From the NCBI GenBank assembly GCA_009833045.1, contig WUUP01000011.1, positions 92,080-156,079 on the forward strand: a DNA stretch of 64,000 bases, read 5' to 3'. A model generated the notes under the pieces. It was not told the DNA's origin, did not search any database, and saw only the letters and a list, made by a program, of their open reading frames with translations. Position 1 is the stretch's first letter. Each line of letters begins with the position of its first letter. Shown piece by piece: positions 35,810-45,632 of this stretch. Source of the stretch: Saprospirales bacterium GYS_P2D. GTDB taxonomy: Bacteria > Bacteroidota > Bacteroidia > Chitinophagales > Saprospiraceae. The position numbers and the translations under genes are program-made.

Positions 35810-35887
35810 ATAGTAATAGGATTTATTTTTTGGTTGATGCAGTGAAAGGAAGTCATCTCGCCTGAGGTGGCTTCTCTTTTTTTATGA
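35810..35887 (+). ncRNA. Structured RNA element, tandem copy 2
   Basis: Same leader as copy 1, 159 bases downstream. The stem is 35849-35859 against 35864-35874 with loop GCCT, two G-U pairs and a T-rich tail (TCTTTTTTT), so it would terminate transcription running towards the gyrB 3' end. No ORF over a few codons is present. Confidence 0.5.
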
Positions 35888-35918
35888 AACGTGCTAAGTA
35901 ATTGATCTAATAATAAAA

Positions 35919-35953
35919 AAAAGCGCCTTCTTGGGATTCCGAGAGGCGCTTTT
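35919..35953 (-). terminator. Terminator after gyrB
   Basis: AAAAGCGCCT and AGGCGCTTTT form a 10-bp stem with partial pairing further in. It lies 30-64 bases past the gyrB stop and is usable in both directions. Confidence 0.85.
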
Positions 35954-35982
35954 GCTTTTTATAGGGTAAGTGTGGAGATTAT

Positions 35983-37947
<1,965 letters not shown>

Positions 37948-37973
37948 TTATATTCACTACTTAAAAGAAGCTG

Positions 37974-37981
37974 CAAATATA
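37974..37981 (-). promoter_or_regulatory. -7 promoter element of gyrB
   Basis: Minus-strand TATATTTG, an exact TAnnTTTG match, ends 35 bases before the gyrB ATG. A weak TTTA at 37998-38001 stands in for the -33 box. Confidence 0.5.
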
Positions 37982-38092
37982 CGAATTAATAAGTGGGTAA
38001 ATGCGATCTGAGTAGACGCTAACTTATTCATTTAGAATGATTTTTGTATATCTGATGTTAGATATGTAGCCGAGTATGATAATCGGGACGAT

Positions 38093-38512
38093 ATGACTAT
38101 GCGACAATGGAAAATAGCGACGGTAGAAGAGTGGAGTGATCTGATAGATGACATAGTAGATGTGTGGTCAGATAAGCATATTTTATTGCTCAGAGGCGAT
38201 CTCGGAGCTGGTAAAACTACATTAGTTAAACAACTCATGGCTCACCTCGGGAGTACTGATGAGGTGAGTAGTCCCACCTTTTCGATCATCAATGAATATG
38301 TCACCTCCCGAGGCGCAGTCTATCACATGGATCTTTATAGGCTGAAGGATGAAGCAGAGGCCATTGATATTGGTATCGAAGAATATTTGGACTCAGGAGA
38401 GCTGTGTGTCATCGAGTGGCCCGAACTTATCGTAGATTTACTGCCAGAAGAATACTGTGAGATACAGATAGAGGTCGACGAGATGGCGTGCCGGACTATC
38501 ACAATACACTAA
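38093..38512 (+). CDS. tsaE: tRNA threonylcarbamoyladenosine biosynthesis ATPase TsaE
   Basis: 139 residues. P-loop LRGDLGAGKTTLVKQL, then SSPTFSIINEY and VYHMDLYRLKD, and CVIEWPELI, the complete TsaE signature. It works with TsaB/TsaD to make t6A in ANN-reading tRNAs. It lies three bases before the alanine dehydrogenase gene and is divergent from gyrB. Confidence 0.95.
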   Translation: MTMRQWKIATVEEWSDLIDDIVDVWSDKHILLLRGDLGAGKTTLVKQLMAHLGSTDEVSSPTFSIINEYVTSRGAVYHMDLYRLKDEAEAIDIGIEEYLDSGELCVIEWPELIVDLLPEEYCEIQIEVDEMACRTITIH

Positions 38513-38515
38513 GTT

Positions 38516-39745
38516 ATGCCTATTAAAGACAAATATTCTTTCTCTGATTTTTTTACTCAAGGACAGTACGAGACCCAAGTAGAGACACTGGAAGTCCTCA
38601 AAAAAGGAGAGGGTGCAGTAATCGGTATTCCAAAAGAACTGTACTATCAAGAGAATAGGGTAGCTCTCATCCCTAACTCGATACGGACGCTGATTGGCTA
38701 TGGGCATAAGGTATTAGTGGAGTCCAAAGCGGGTGAAAAAGCCCACTATAGCGATGATCACTATGTCAACGCTGGAGCGAAGGTCTTAAAAGACAGAGCT
38801 ACCGTATATGGTGCTCAGGTCATCATTAAGTGTGCTCCTCCCACACTGGAAGAGCTGGACATGTTTAAACCTGGACAGATCCTTATCACTCCGACACCAC
38901 TACCACTCATTTCTAAAGAGTATCTCGCAAAGCTAAAAGACAAGAAGGTCATTGCATTCGCCATGGAGCATCTGTATACCAGGGATGGCTCATTTCCGAT
39001 CATACATATCATGAGTGAGCTCGCCGGCCGACTGACTATACTTACTGCAGCAGAACTACTCTCTACGGAGAATAAAGGGCGTGGAGTACTCCTCGGAGGA
39101 GTATCTGGTGTGCCTCCTGCTAAAGTGCTGATACTCGGCGCTGGAGTAGTAGGGCAGCATGCGACACAGACGGCTTTAGGATTGGGAGCATCTGTTAGGA
39201 TATTTGACAATGATATCAACAAAATCATACGACTCCAGAATAAAGTCGGCCGACAGCTTCATACTTCATCCATTAATCCCGAATATCTCGCCTATCAACT
39301 GACCAGTGCAGATGTCGTGATAGCAGCTATGCACTCTAAGACAGGTCGTGCTCCTATCCTCGTCACTGAAGAGATGGTCAGCAATATGAAAAAAGGGGCT
39401 GTGATCATCGATGTCAGTATCGATCAAGGCGGATGTATCGAGACATCTGAGATGACGACCCTCAAGAATCCCACCTTCGTCAAGCATGACGTGATCCACT
39501 ACTGTGTGCCCAATATCTCCTCAAAAGTACCACGTACAAGCTCCGCAGCTATCAGTAACCTACTGACCCCCTTACTCTTGCAGATCCTCCATCAGCGCAA
39601 GATCAAAGATGTCCTCTATGATTATGATGGCATCCGAAACGGCGTATATGCTTATGAGGGCCATATCACCAATGAATACTTAGCAAAACGCTTTGAGCTG
39701 AAGTATACCGCCCTCGAGTTAATACTTACATCTACAGGCAGTTAA
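38516..39745 (+). CDS. ald: Alanine dehydrogenase
   Basis: 409 residues, NAD-dependent interconversion of alanine and pyruvate. Visible are IGIPKELYYQENRVALIPNS at the start of the catalytic domain (residues about 38-57), NAD-binding VLILGAGVVGQHATQTALGLGA (part quoted) and IDVSIDQGGCIETSEMTT in the C-terminal catalytic region. A 35-residue N-terminal extension is usual for Bacteroidota enzymes of this type. It is probably co-transcribed with tsaE. Confidence 0.92.
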   Translation: MPIKDKYSFSDFFTQGQYETQVETLEVLKKGEGAVIGIPKELYYQENRVALIPNSIRTLIGYGHKVLVESKAGEKAHYSDDHYVNAGAKVLKDRATVYGAQVIIKCAPPTLEELDMFKPGQILITPTPLPLISKEYLAKLKDKKVIAFAMEHLYTRDGSFPIIHIMSELAGRLTILTAAELLSTENKGRGVLLGGVSGVPPAKVLILGAGVVGQHATQTALGLGASVRIFDNDINKIIRLQNKVGRQLHTSSINPEYLAYQLTSADVVIAAMHSKTGRAPILVTEEMVSNMKKGAVIIDVSIDQGGCIETSEMTTLKNPTFVKHDVIHYCVPNISSKVPRTSSAAISNLLTPLLLQILHQRKIKDVLYDYDGIRNGVYAYEGHITNEYLAKRFELKYTALELILTSTGS

Positions 39746-39853
39746 TCTGGCAAAATATTTGTTATCTCTTGGTTAAATCCTCAATACTATTGGTGGTATG
39801 GGGAGAACTATATTGTCATTTATATCGTTTAAGTAACTATAGAACCCGTTATT

Positions 39854-40162
39854 ATGATCAATGACCAACCACAAGAGATCTCAGGGGAAAGTTTAAGCTA
39901 TTGGGATCAGTTTTATGCTGAGCACTACCATTGGCTCTATGAATCTTCGCTCAAGCTCAAAAAATCGGAAGACCAAGCCAGAGATTTGACGCAGCGAGTT
40001 TTTACTAAGTTATTATTGAGCCGTCCGGAGATGGTGATGAGAGGTAGCCGAGAATCTATCTCTATGGAGATAGGGCTGATCTATCCAGCACTCAAGGATT
40101 TTCTCAAGAATAGAGTAGTATCGGTGAATGATTTATTGCAGGACTTTTATTCTCCTAACTAA
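39854..40162 (+). CDS. Sigma-70 region-2-like small protein
   Basis: 102 residues. The first 55 read like region 2 of an ECF sigma factor (WDQFYAEHYHWLYESSLKLK, then SEDQARDLTQRVFTKLLLSR, compare the A-x-D-L-T-Q-x-V-F signature). No region 4 HTH follows; the C-terminus is a different helical tail (YPALKDFLKNRVVSVNDLLQ). It is therefore a truncated sigma factor, a regulator derived from one, or a look-alike. It ends right at a strong terminator. Confidence 0.55.
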   Translation: MINDQPQEISGESLSYWDQFYAEHYHWLYESSLKLKKSEDQARDLTQRVFTKLLLSRPEMVMRGSRESISMEIGLIYPALKDFLKNRVVSVNDLLQDFYSPN

Positions 40163-40197
40163 AAATGGCCCTCATCGAGTAGAAGAGAGCCATTTTT
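40161..40197. terminator. Bidirectional terminator
   Basis: AAAAATGGC (40161-40169) pairs with GCCATTTTT (40189-40197), with additional CTC/GAG pairing inside, between two convergent genes. Confidence 0.85.
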
Positions 40198-40233
40198 GAT
40201 TTTTATAAAGCTACCGAGATCGTCCCCGGTCCC

Positions 40234-40530
40234 TTAAGAGAGTAGTGACTGTAGCTTCATCGCTAAGCCCATATCTCCTTTGATCTTTACTTTTCCTCCC
40301 ATCACGGCCATCATCGGATTGAGGTCACCGTTTTTGAGCTGCATGAGTGTATCTACGCTCGTAGTGATCGTGCAGTCAGCATCTTCATCTGTTTGGCTGA
40401 TCACATTTGAGTCGCCAGTACCATCGATGTATACCACGTGGTCATCAATCTGAAACTTGATAGTCGCACCGATAGGATCAGTACTCTGTGCCTGCTCATT
40501 GAGCTGTGCTAACAATGCTGTAGCATCCAT
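40234..40530 (-). CDS. SCP2 sterol/lipid-carrier domain protein
   Basis: 98 residues, a single SCP2 fold: IGATIKFQIDDHVVYIDGTG, DCTITTSVDTLMQLKNGDLN, PMMAVMGGKVKIKGDMGLAM and a C-terminal helix. SCP2 proteins bind acyl-CoA or other lipids. The gene lies 44 bases after the acyl-CoA dehydrogenase gene on the same strand, consistent with fatty acid metabolism. Confidence 0.9.
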   Translation of the reverse strand: MDATALLAQLNEQAQSTDPIGATIKFQIDDHVVYIDGTGDSNVISQTDEDADCTITTSVDTLMQLKNGDLNPMMAVMGGKVKIKGDMGLAMKLQSLLS

Positions 40531-40574
40531 TCTATTAGAGTTTTATAGTTTGAGTTATAAAATTAAATATCATA

Positions 40575-42392
40575 TTAGGCAAAAGCCTCTACGACTTTGT
40601 CTTCTTTCACTATAGTCAACACCTCATCGCTCAATAAAATTTCAGCAAGACTCGTAGTTTTTGTCAATTCATACTTGAAGTAGAATTTCATAGTATGAAC
40701 TTGTGCTTCATAGAAGTCTTCTGTTTTGACCATTTTATTAGTGACGATAGCTTGCTTAGCGGCGGTAGCCATCTTGATCCACTGCCATGCGATGATCACC
40801 GTACTGGTGAACTCCATGAAGATCGTAGCATCAGCGAGGAATCTCTCGAAGTCTCCTTTCATAGCAAACTGTGTCAGGTGGCCTAAGACCTTTTGCGTCA
40901 GTCCGAGCTTTTCAGACATGATCTTCACGTATGGCCTGAGCTCATCGTAGGATGATGCCGCCTCGAGATCTTTTTGTATCTCAGTCATGAGAGACATGAT
41001 GACTGCACCATTTTTCATGAGTGCCTTACGGCCCAGTAGATCCAATGACTGGATGCCTGTAGTGCCTTCATAGAGAGCGGTGATACGCACATCTCTGTAG
41101 TGCTGCTCCAGAGGGAAGTCTGTAGTGAATCCATATCCTCCTAATACCTGCATCCCATTAGAGATAGCAACTTGGCCCATCTCTGATGGATAGGTCTTAG
41201 CTATCGGAGTGAGTAGCTCGAGGAGGTCATGGTATTTTGCTTTTTCTTCGGTGCTATCTGCGTAATGCGATAGATCGAGATATTTACCACACATGACTAA
41301 TAGACTGGCACATCCTTCTACTACTGCTTTCTGTAGCATCAGCATACGACGTACATCTGGATGATTGATGATGAGGGTCTGAGGAGCGTTGATATTCTTA
41401 CCGCCTGATCCGTCGAGCTTTCGACCTTGTGGTCTCTCCTTCGCATATTGGAGCGATGCATGATAGGCGGCAGATGCGATAGCGGCAGCAGTGAGTCCTA
41501 CCTCAAGACGAGCACCGTTCATCATTTGAAACATATACTTCAGTCCACGATTAGCTTCACCTACGAGATATCCTTTACAGTCCTGCTTATCACCGAATAC
41601 TAAATGCGTAGTGACATATCCACGTTGACCCATTTTTTCAAATTCGCCAGCACAGGTGACGTCATTTGGCTCCATGCCATCATCAGTCAGACGATATTTA
41701 GGCACTACGAATAGGGAAATTCCTTTAGTCCCTGCTGGGGCTCCCTCGATACGAGCCAAAGTGAGGTGTATGATATTCTCAGCGCAGTCATGTTCTCCTG
41801 CAGAGATGAATATTTTTTGTCCTTCGATATTGTAGGTACCGTCTCCATTATCCTTAGCAGAGGTGACGATGTCTGAGAGTGAGGATCCGGCCTGAGGCTC
41901 TGTGAGCGCCATCGTACCACCCCATTCACCAGATAGCATTTTAGGCACATAGGTATCAAAAAGCTCCTTGGATGCAAATGAACGGATCAATCCTGCAGCA
42001 CCTGCTGTGAGACCAGGATAGCCTACTGCTGTGTTATTGGCGGCAGTGTTAATAAAGCCAGAAGCGATACTTGCCATGTGCGGCATTTGTGAGCCTCCTT
42101 CTTCGTAGTCAAAGTGAGAGCAGATATAGCCATTTTCGCCAGATAGCTTCATCACTCTCTCTATCTGTGGATGACAGGTGATTTTACCATCTTCAAACTT
42201 GGCACCCTGGCGATCCATCTCTGTGAAGTAAGGGTAAAGCTCTTGATCTGCGTATTGTTTAGCAGCATCAAGGAGCATATCTATACTGTCTGAGTCATAG
42301 TCTTCAAATCTCGGAAGACTCAATACCTCGTCTATATTGTGTACATTTTTCAATAAGAACTTGAGGTGATCTACACTTACGTAATTTGCCAT
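40575..42392 (-). CDS. Acyl-CoA dehydrogenase (long form with C-terminal extension)
   Basis: 605 residues, FAD-dependent first step of fatty acid beta-oxidation. Family signatures: GTMALTEPQAGSSLSDIVTS, GQKIFISAGEHD, RLEVGLTAAAIASAAYHASL and MQVLGGYGFTTDFPLEQHYR followed by ALYEGTTGIQ. The extra 130 C-terminal residues are those of the acyl-CoA dehydrogenase C-terminal domain of the 590-600-residue class. Downstream is an SCP2 gene, upstream a TetR gene, forming a lipid-oxidation unit. Confidence 0.94.
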   Translation of the reverse strand: MANYVSVDHLKFLLKNVHNIDEVLSLPRFEDYDSDSIDMLLDAAKQYADQELYPYFTEMDRQGAKFEDGKITCHPQIERVMKLSGENGYICSHFDYEEGGSQMPHMASIASGFINTAANNTAVGYPGLTAGAAGLIRSFASKELFDTYVPKMLSGEWGGTMALTEPQAGSSLSDIVTSAKDNGDGTYNIEGQKIFISAGEHDCAENIIHLTLARIEGAPAGTKGISLFVVPKYRLTDDGMEPNDVTCAGEFEKMGQRGYVTTHLVFGDKQDCKGYLVGEANRGLKYMFQMMNGARLEVGLTAAAIASAAYHASLQYAKERPQGRKLDGSGGKNINAPQTLIINHPDVRRMLMLQKAVVEGCASLLVMCGKYLDLSHYADSTEEKAKYHDLLELLTPIAKTYPSEMGQVAISNGMQVLGGYGFTTDFPLEQHYRDVRITALYEGTTGIQSLDLLGRKALMKNGAVIMSLMTEIQKDLEAASSYDELRPYVKIMSEKLGLTQKVLGHLTQFAMKGDFERFLADATIFMEFTSTVIIAWQWIKMATAAKQAIVTNKMVKTEDFYEAQVHTMKFYFKYELTKTTSLAEILLSDEVLTIVKEDKVVEAFA

Positions 42393-42419
42393 TTCTTCGT
42401 TTTTTTACTTGGAGTTAAG

Positions 42420-42470
42420 TCCGCCAAATTTATAGAAAAACATATTGTCGTGCCTGCCAATTAAGGCGGA
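42420..42470 (-). promoter_or_regulatory. Promoter and possible operator of the acyl-CoA dehydrogenase gene
   Basis: Minus-strand TAAATTTG (42425-42432) is an exact TAnnTTTG box 32 bases before the ATG. TCCGCC at 42420-42425 and GGCGGA at 42465-42470 are inverted half-sites bracketing the promoter, a plausible target for the adjacent TetR protein. Confidence 0.4.
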
Positions 42471-42515
42471 TTTGACTGTATTTCGGCTATTTGCCAATAA
42501 TAATTTGGTGCTGAC

Positions 42516-43169
42516 TTATGGGCGCAAGGCTTTGCGTGCCATGTTCAGGCTGAGGTCTTTCAGATTTTTCAGATTGACATGCATTAGTGGAGAGTCGATG
42601 TTTCCAGAGGCGGTGAGCAGCTTGATATATCCGACCACCATAGTCCATCCCTGAATAGTATGTAGCATGGGGTCTACATCTCGCTTGATTGATTTGTCCA
42701 CTATACCTCTATTGATCTCTTTGACAGTGAGTTTGATCGGGAGATTTTGGAGATCTTGGATCTTTGCAAAAAATATACTTTCAGTTAAAGTGCTATTGGT
42801 CTCTGGGGAGCGTTTGATATTGCGGATCATCGAAAAGTAATCCACCATAGCCTCTGAATAGAGGAAGTTTTTTTCGCAAAACTCAAAGAAGGATTCAAAG
42901 ATAGCGATAGTAGAGTCAAAGCCATTGTTGGACCTATTAGCATCTATGCTACTGTAAAAAATCTCCGTGAGCGCTTGAAATGCCTTATAAATCACCGCCA
43001 TGTAGAGATTTTCTTTACTCTGAAAATAGCTGTATAGTGTGACCTTAGTGATACCCGCCTTTTGGGCGATATCCTCCATCTTAGAGCTATGAAAGCCGAC
43101 AGTCTCGAATATTGATTCCGCCGCCTGTATGATATTGTTCTCCTTTACTTGTCGTTTAGCGTGATCCAT
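42516..43169 (-). CDS. TetR-family transcriptional regulator
   Basis: 217 residues from the ATG at 43169 (MDHAKRQVKENNIIQAAESI); a frame start at 43199 would add ten residues. The N-terminal HTH is typical (IAQKAGITKVTLYSYFQSKE, NLYMAVIYKA). The C-terminal helical ligand domain has no subfamily mark. It lies about 120 bases before the acyl-CoA dehydrogenase gene on the same strand, and probably controls it in response to an acyl-CoA, as FadR-like TetR proteins do (inference). Confidence 0.9.
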   Translation of the reverse strand: MDHAKRQVKENNIIQAAESIFETVGFHSSKMEDIAQKAGITKVTLYSYFQSKENLYMAVIYKAFQALTEIFYSSIDANRSNNGFDSTIAIFESFFEFCEKNFLYSEAMVDYFSMIRNIKRSPETNSTLTESIFFAKIQDLQNLPIKLTVKEINRGIVDKSIKRDVDPMLHTIQGWTMVVGYIKLLTASGNIDSPLMHVNLKNLKDLSLNMARKALRP

Positions 43170-43208
43170 TATCGGCGTAAAATACACGTGAAAAGTCAAA
43201 TAAAAAAC

Positions 43209-43232
43209 CCTATCAGCACGAATACTGATAGG
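43209..43232. promoter_or_regulatory. Inverted repeat/hairpin before the tetR gene
   Basis: CCTATCAG, an eight-base centre and CTGATAGG form a perfect 8-bp dyad. Read on the minus strand it is followed by GTTTTTT and then by the tetR start 39 bases on. It could be a TetR operator or a leader terminator. Confidence 0.45.
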
Positions 43233-43325
43233 ATTAAATTTATTACCCCAAAAAAAACCAATTGTTGATTAGTATATTTCAAATGTCGTGCCGAAAATCA
43301 ATAACACATAAGTAAAGAACAAGCG

Positions 43326-43333
43326 TACTTTTG
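43326..43333 (+). promoter_or_regulatory. -7 promoter element of the O-methyltransferase-hemW operon
   Basis: TACTTTTG is an exact TAnnTTTG match, 24 bases before the ATG at 43357. Confidence 0.45.
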
Positions 43334-43356
43334 CCTCTACTCTTCAATATGCTGAT

Positions 43357-43989
43357 ATGTCCGATATAGATCCTAAGATTCTTTCATACTGTGAGGAGCA
43401 TTCTGCTACCACTGCGCTGCTCGATGACATAGAGCGTAGTACCTTTCTACGCACAGTTAAGCCTTTTGACGCATCTGACATGATACAAGGGCGATTGCTC
43501 AGTTTGTTGGCTCAGCTGATCCGTCCTCGTTTGATTGTAGAGTTAGGTACATTCACTGGATATGCCGCCATCTGCATGGCCGAGGGACTCGATGCTCAGG
43601 GTAGACTGATCACTATAGAGCATGAAGAGACGATCGTACCACTGATCAGAGAGCATATCGCACAGGCGGGTATCGAGGATAGGGTAGAGCTCATGATTGG
43701 CTCGGCCCTTGATCGTATAAAGGACCTCCCTGATGAGATCGATATGGTGTTTATTGATGCGGCTAAGCGAGAGTATATAGACTACTATGAGCGAATCTTG
43801 CCCAAGGTCCGACCCGGAGGAGTCATCATCTGTGACAATGTACTCTGGAAGGGAGAAGTGGTCAATAAGCAGAAAAACAAAATGGCCAGTGCGCTGGATG
43901 GATTCAATAAGCATGTGAGCCAAGATGATCGTGTAGAGGCATTCATACTTCCCTATCGAGATGGACTCAATATCATAAAGAAGAAATAG
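43357..43989 (+). CDS. Class I SAM-dependent O-methyltransferase (caffeoyl-CoA OMT-like)
   Basis: 210 residues. SAM motif VELGTFTGYAAICMAEGL, metal-dependent catechol-OMT-type motifs FIDAAKREYIDYYE and GGVIICDNVLWKGEV. It methylates a hydroxylated small molecule or acts on RNA; the substrate is not predictable. Its stop codon abuts the GTG start of hemW. Confidence 0.92.
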   Translation: MSDIDPKILSYCEEHSATTALLDDIERSTFLRTVKPFDASDMIQGRLLSLLAQLIRPRLIVELGTFTGYAAICMAEGLDAQGRLITIEHEETIVPLIREHIAQAGIEDRVELMIGSALDRIKDLPDEIDMVFIDAAKREYIDYYERILPKVRPGGVIICDNVLWKGEVVNKQKNKMASALDGFNKHVSQDDRVEAFILPYRDGLNIIKKK

Positions 43990-45111
43990 GTGGCTGGCAT
44001 ATACATACATGTACCTTTTTGCCGTCAGGCTTGTCACTACTGTAGCTTTCATTTTTCTACCTCTCTGCGACTCAAGGAGGAGATGATGTCTGCGATGCTG
44101 ATAGAGATGCAGCAGGTCGAGAATAAACCATCGATGATAGATACTATCTATTTTGGTGGTGGTACACCGTCGATTTTATCGATCGAAGAGATAAAGTTAT
44201 TAATGGATCAGATCTATCGTCACTATGAGGTGAGTGGGGATGTGGAGGTCACGCTCGAGGCGAATCCAGAAGATCTATCTGAGGACTATGTCAAGGGGCT
44301 CAGGGATCTTGGGGTCAATCGGCTGAGTATTGGTATCCAATCGTTTTTAGAAGATGATCTGCAGTATATGAATCGTGCCCATAGTGCTGAGCAGAGCCTA
44401 CAGGCAATAGAGTATGCACTATCAGGGGGGATCCGAGATGTGAGTCTGGATCTTATGTTTGGACTCATCGGCTCAGATCAGTCTGCCTGGCGAGCTAGTC
44501 TCGAGCAGATCATCGACTTGAGCCCGACTCATATTTCCTGCTACAATCTCACTGTCGAAGAACAGACGGCTTTCGCTCACTGGAGAGAGAAAGGGCAACT
44601 GCAAGAGGTAGATGAAAACATACAATATGAACAGTATCTCATGACTCATGAGCTCCTAAGCTCTGCTGGATATGATCATTACGAGATCTCAAACTACGCT
44701 AAGCCAGGACATCGATCTCGCCATAATCAGTCATACTGGAACTCCCAGCCCTACATCGGTATCGGGCCATCTGCACACTCTTTTAATGGAGAACGGCGCT
44801 CATGGAATGTGGCCAACAATGCTAAATACTTAAAACAGATCAAAGAGGGACAGGAACGTGAATCTGAGCTGCTCAGTCCATCCGATAGATATAATGAGTA
44901 CATCATGCTGGGTCTACGTACAGCAAAAGGTATTGCTAAGTCCCAAATAGATGAATTTCCTAAGAAGATGAGAGAGAGCTTTGATGCAGTATCGGCTCGA
45001 CTATTGGGCCAGGGAGTGTTAAAGAGCTCTGGAGATACAATCTACCTATCTCCAGAGCAATGGTATATCTCTGATGCTATCAGTGCTGAGCTATTCTGGG
45101 ATGCAGATTAG
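43990..45111 (+). CDS. hemW: Radical SAM heme chaperone HemW
   Basis: 373 residues starting with GTG immediately after the preceding stop. The 4Fe-4S motif CRQACHYCSF (C-x3-C-x2-C with the extra aromatic) is at residues about 11-20. Other features are YFGGGTPSIL, LEANPEDLSEDYV, RLSIGIQSFLEDDLQYMNRA and the HemN C-terminal domain (LGLRTAKGI). Although such proteins are often named coproporphyrinogen oxidases, this length and the C-x3-C-x2-C motif fit HemW. Confidence 0.93.
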   Translation: MAGIYIHVPFCRQACHYCSFHFSTSLRLKEEMMSAMLIEMQQVENKPSMIDTIYFGGGTPSILSIEEIKLLMDQIYRHYEVSGDVEVTLEANPEDLSEDYVKGLRDLGVNRLSIGIQSFLEDDLQYMNRAHSAEQSLQAIEYALSGGIRDVSLDLMFGLIGSDQSAWRASLEQIIDLSPTHISCYNLTVEEQTAFAHWREKGQLQEVDENIQYEQYLMTHELLSSAGYDHYEISNYAKPGHRSRHNQSYWNSQPYIGIGPSAHSFNGERRSWNVANNAKYLKQIKEGQERESELLSPSDRYNEYIMLGLRTAKGIAKSQIDEFPKKMRESFDAVSARLLGQGVLKSSGDTIYLSPEQWYISDAISAELFWDAD

Positions 45112-45572
45112 CTATTGATCGTCTCGAGGACTTGATCTCCGTGTACTTTCGTTTTGACCTTGCCGAAGATGTGCTCGATGACCCCATTTTCATCAATCAA
45201 AAATGTGGTACGCACCACGCCCATATACTCCTTGCCCATGAATTTTTTGAGCTGCCAGAGGCCGTAGGCTTTGATCGTTTCTTTTTCTTCATCTGCGAGT
45301 AGTGAGTATGGAAAGTCATACTTATCTATGAATTTCTTATGCCGTGTGACAGAATCGGGGCTCACACCGAGGACTTCATAACCCTTAGCTTGTAGTGTGC
45401 TGAAGTTGTCTCTGAGGCTACAGGCTGCAGCTGTACATCCTGGTGTCATATCCTTCGGGTAGAAGAATAAGACCAATTTTTTACCTGAATAATCGCTGAG
45501 AGATATCTCCTCGCCTTTCTCATTGAGACCTTTGAAATCGGGGGCTTTGTCGCCTACTTTGAGTTCTGCCAT
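45108..45572 (-). CDS. bcp: Thioredoxin-dependent peroxiredoxin (BCP/PrxQ)
   Basis: 154 residues. Peroxidatic cysteine in FYPKDMTPGCTAAACSLRDN, with the resolving cysteine five residues later, as in the BCP type. It reduces hydroperoxides in the cytoplasm. It overlaps convergent hemW by four bases. Confidence 0.95.
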   Translation of the reverse strand: MAELKVGDKAPDFKGLNEKGEEISLSDYSGKKLVLFFYPKDMTPGCTAAACSLRDNFSTLQAKGYEVLGVSPDSVTRHKKFIDKYDFPYSLLADEEKETIKAYGLWQLKKFMGKEYMGVVRTTFLIDENGVIEHIFGKVKTKVHGDQVLETINS

Positions 45573-45632
45573 GATCGTAATTGTTTTATAGACATGACTA
45601 ACTACCCATGGCTATTTTGGTTCACTTTTGGC

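Noticed and set aside
43540..44050. Long minus-strand frame opposite the O-methyltransferase gene
   Set aside because: Its peptide has no known motif and is fully antisense to a clear methyltransferase.
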